Origin: Epichloe hybrida
Lineage: Eukaryota; Ascomycota; Sordariomycetes; Hypocreales; Clavicipitaceae
DNA length: 64,000 nucleotides
Assembly: GCA_019022495.1 (NCBI GenBank)
Contig: JAFEKR010000037.1
Location: 124,001-188,000 of the forward strand
Direction: 5' to 3'
The position numbers were made by a program, and so were the translations under genes. This document shows positions 62,400 to 64,000 of this stretch, piece after piece (the stretch's first letter is position 1; the number at the start of each line of letters is the position of its first letter). The notes under the pieces were generated by a model. It had not been told where the DNA came from. It saw nothing but the letters and a program-made list of their open reading frames with translations, and did no database searches.

Positions 62400-62930
62400 A
62401 CATCCCTTTAATTCTTAAAGAGGCGAAGCTCTTTGTGTTTGTAGATGGATTGCTTGCTAATAATAAGGATCTAAGCTCACAGATTGGATACGTGATTATA
62501 ATTAGCAATAAGATAATGTAAGATAATAATACCTTTATTATAAAAGGTAATATTATTATATATAGCTTAATAAAGAGTAAGAGAGTTACTTATAACGTGC
62601 TTGCCTCTAAGTTATATAGTATGGTTTAAGGCATAGACATTGCCTACGCGATTTCCATGACTCTACATTAGATCACGGATTAATTAAAAATACCTTGAAT
62701 TCCTATAATTCTCTATACTAATTCCTTTTTATTATATAAATATCTTATGAAGCTAGGAACCATGAAGGAGAAAAGACTAATAATTAATATTATAGCCCTT
62801 TGTTAATCGTACAAAAGGCATGAGATCTACGAAGTTAGATAGATTAATGGTAATAATAATCCGGCGGATGTAATAATAAAAGTATTACTGAATTTATTAC
62901 TTTTCTCTTTAATTAATTTAAATGAATTAA
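62400..62930 (+). pseudogene. Copia RNase H remnant of B3
   Basis: Plus-strand frame reads KLFVFVDGLLANNKDLSSQI, then GYVIIISNKIM, then KSKRVTYNVLASKLYSMV and KEKRLIINIIALC, then a NNNPADVIIKV end. This is the full Ty1/copia RNase H order, with several stops. Confidence 0.75.
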
Positions 62931-63145
62931 TAATTCATATTAAAGAATAGGTGAAGAGACCTATGATATTAAGGGATAGGAGCTTAGGTAAGGACTAATA
63001 GATTAATTTAATTAACCAATGCCACAATAGCCAATTAGAGCAGCGGATTCCTATTAAGGGATTTACTAGTATATACTTTTCTTTAATCTAATTTTTATTA
63101 TATTTTTAAGCTCTTTAGCTACAAAGGAAAAAGAGAGATTGCTAG

Positions 63146-63403
63146 TGTTAATTCCTTTAGATCTTCATTGGTTTAATTGTGGCTAAAGACTAGACTAATT
63201 GTGGGTCTAGCGCGATGCACGCGATGTGATTAGCTGTATTAATTCACCACCCCCTTTTGTGCCTTACATACGGATTTCGCCTACTTTTCTAGCATCTAGA
63301 CTTTCCCTCTCTTCTCCCTCTTTCCTAGCTAGCTATCTAACTATCATTGACTTCGAATTCATACGGGATTTATTACCTGCGCAGGACCTTGGTGCATCCA
63401 ACA
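63146..63403 (+). repeat. LTR of B3 (3' LTR)
   Basis: 258 bp, TGTTAA...TCCAACA, immediately after the polypurine tract. Confidence 0.9.
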
Positions 63404-63408
63404 ATTAC

Positions 63409-64000
63409 CCTTTAACTTTTATTAGTATTATATTAAGTAACTTAGTTATTAGTAAATAATTAGGGCTATCTAGAGGAGTTATAAAACACTAATAGATACT
63501 GTAGTTTTGCTTAGTTATTTTCCTAGGTTAAATAGTAAAACTTTATATTTCTTTATAGCCTAAATATTCTCTAAGGCTAATCTTTAGCGGGGTTAAGGGT
63601 TTAAGATAGTGTTATTTATTTCTACCTCCCTTAGTTATATAGTTACTATAGGTATAGTAGGTTCCTAGGGATTTACTATACTTTTATCTAGATATAGATA
63701 TAAGGTAGGAAGTAATCTTTAGAACTCCTTAGAGCTTATTTCCTAGAGTAGTAAACGTGTACTTAAACTAGGATTCCTACTATCCTATAGAGTTTTATCT
63801 AAGTTAAGGATTTCTTTGATTTATTCTATTAGTAAGTCTCCTAAACTATTCCTAGGTTTAGTGGATAATTTAATAATTCTCTTAGCTAGTCCTCTAGTAA
63901 ATACTAGCTTATTTGCTTTTTCTTTTCCCTTTACTATAGTAGTAATATTAGCGTAACCTATCTTATTTTCTTCCTAGATATAACTTAGGGGTTAATAGTT
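63409..64000 (-). mobile_element. Ty3/gypsy element G, fourth piece (continues past window)
   Basis: AT-rich sequence right of B3, of the same base composition as 54,594-56,793. Assigned to G only because the ATTAC duplication shows B3 split a continuous sequence here. Confidence 0.45.

Larger units (their letters stand above)
56794..63403 (+). mobile_element. Ty1/copia LTR retrotransposon, family B copy 3 (opposite orientation)
   Basis: Two 258-bp LTRs, 56,794-57,051 and 63,146-63,403, are flanked by a perfect 5-bp duplication ATTAC (56,789-56,793 and 63,404-63,408). Total 6,610 bp. It matches B1 and B2 when reverse-complemented, so it codes on the plus strand: gag zinc-knuckle remnant at 59,083-59,152, RT at about 61,400-62,050 and RNase H at about 62,400-62,930. 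A polypurine tract (AAAGGAAAAAGAGAGA, 63,124-63,139) precedes the 3' LTR. It is the most heavily mutated B copy and interrupts element G. Confidence 0.9.

Noticed and set aside
28751..64000. Functional retrotransposon genes
   Set aside because: Every recognisable gag or pol segment is interrupted by many stops, mostly at expected Trp or Gln codons; none of the copies is autonomous.

Overview
The window is nuclear DNA of a filamentous ascomycete. The evidence is short 60-130 bp introns with GTRNGT donors and CTAAC-type branch points, and families such as PHD-MYST acetyltransferase, a fungal rhodopsin-like seven-helix protein, an MFS anion:cation symporter-type permease and a fungal eRF3. The protein sequences look Sordariomycete, most likely Hypocreales; that placement is an impression from sequence, not a measured one.

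Positions 1-28,750 are an ordinary gene-rich, GC-balanced segment. In order it holds: the 3' part of a NUP145/Nup96 nucleoporin gene (+), a PHD-MYST histone acetyltransferase (-), the tiny complex I subunit NDUFA1/MWFE (+, with a 4-nt exon), the tRNA thiolase NCS6 (-), ribosomal protein eL8 (+), a rhodopsin-like membrane protein (-), a long spacer with minisatellites and the remnant of a CorA-like membrane protein gene, an MFS permease (+), PEP carboxykinase (-) and the release factor eRF3/SUP35 (-). These are mostly housekeeping genes with no common pathway. Exon joins were built by hand from splice signals, and every multi-exon model closes in frame.

Positions 28,751-64,000 are very different: AT-rich, dense in TA, stop codons in all frames, and no intact gene. 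This is a nest of transposons degraded by C-to-T mutation, as expected from repeat-induced point mutation (RIP). I read it as follows. A Ty3/gypsy element (G) sits at 28,751, about 375 bp upstream of the SUP35 start codon, and runs past the window end in four pieces (28,751-28,926; 44,709-47,821; 54,594-56,793; 63,409-64,000). A Ty1/copia element (A, 28,927-44,703, duplication TATTC) split its left end. Element A was itself hit by a second copia family (B1, 33,013-39,778, duplication CTTAC) and by a 2.6 kb hAT-like non-autonomous element (40,922-43,541, duplication ATCTTATA) packed with three tandem arrays. Two more B copies, B2 (47,822-54,588, duplication ATTAG) and B3 (56,794-63,403, duplication ATTAC, opposite orientation), interrupt G. 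Each of the five insertions that lie wholly inside the window has a perfect target-site duplication, so the layering can be read directly.

The hAT-like, array-filled element and the layered nest beside a prion-domain release factor are the most unusual parts. No tRNA, rRNA or CRISPR array was seen.
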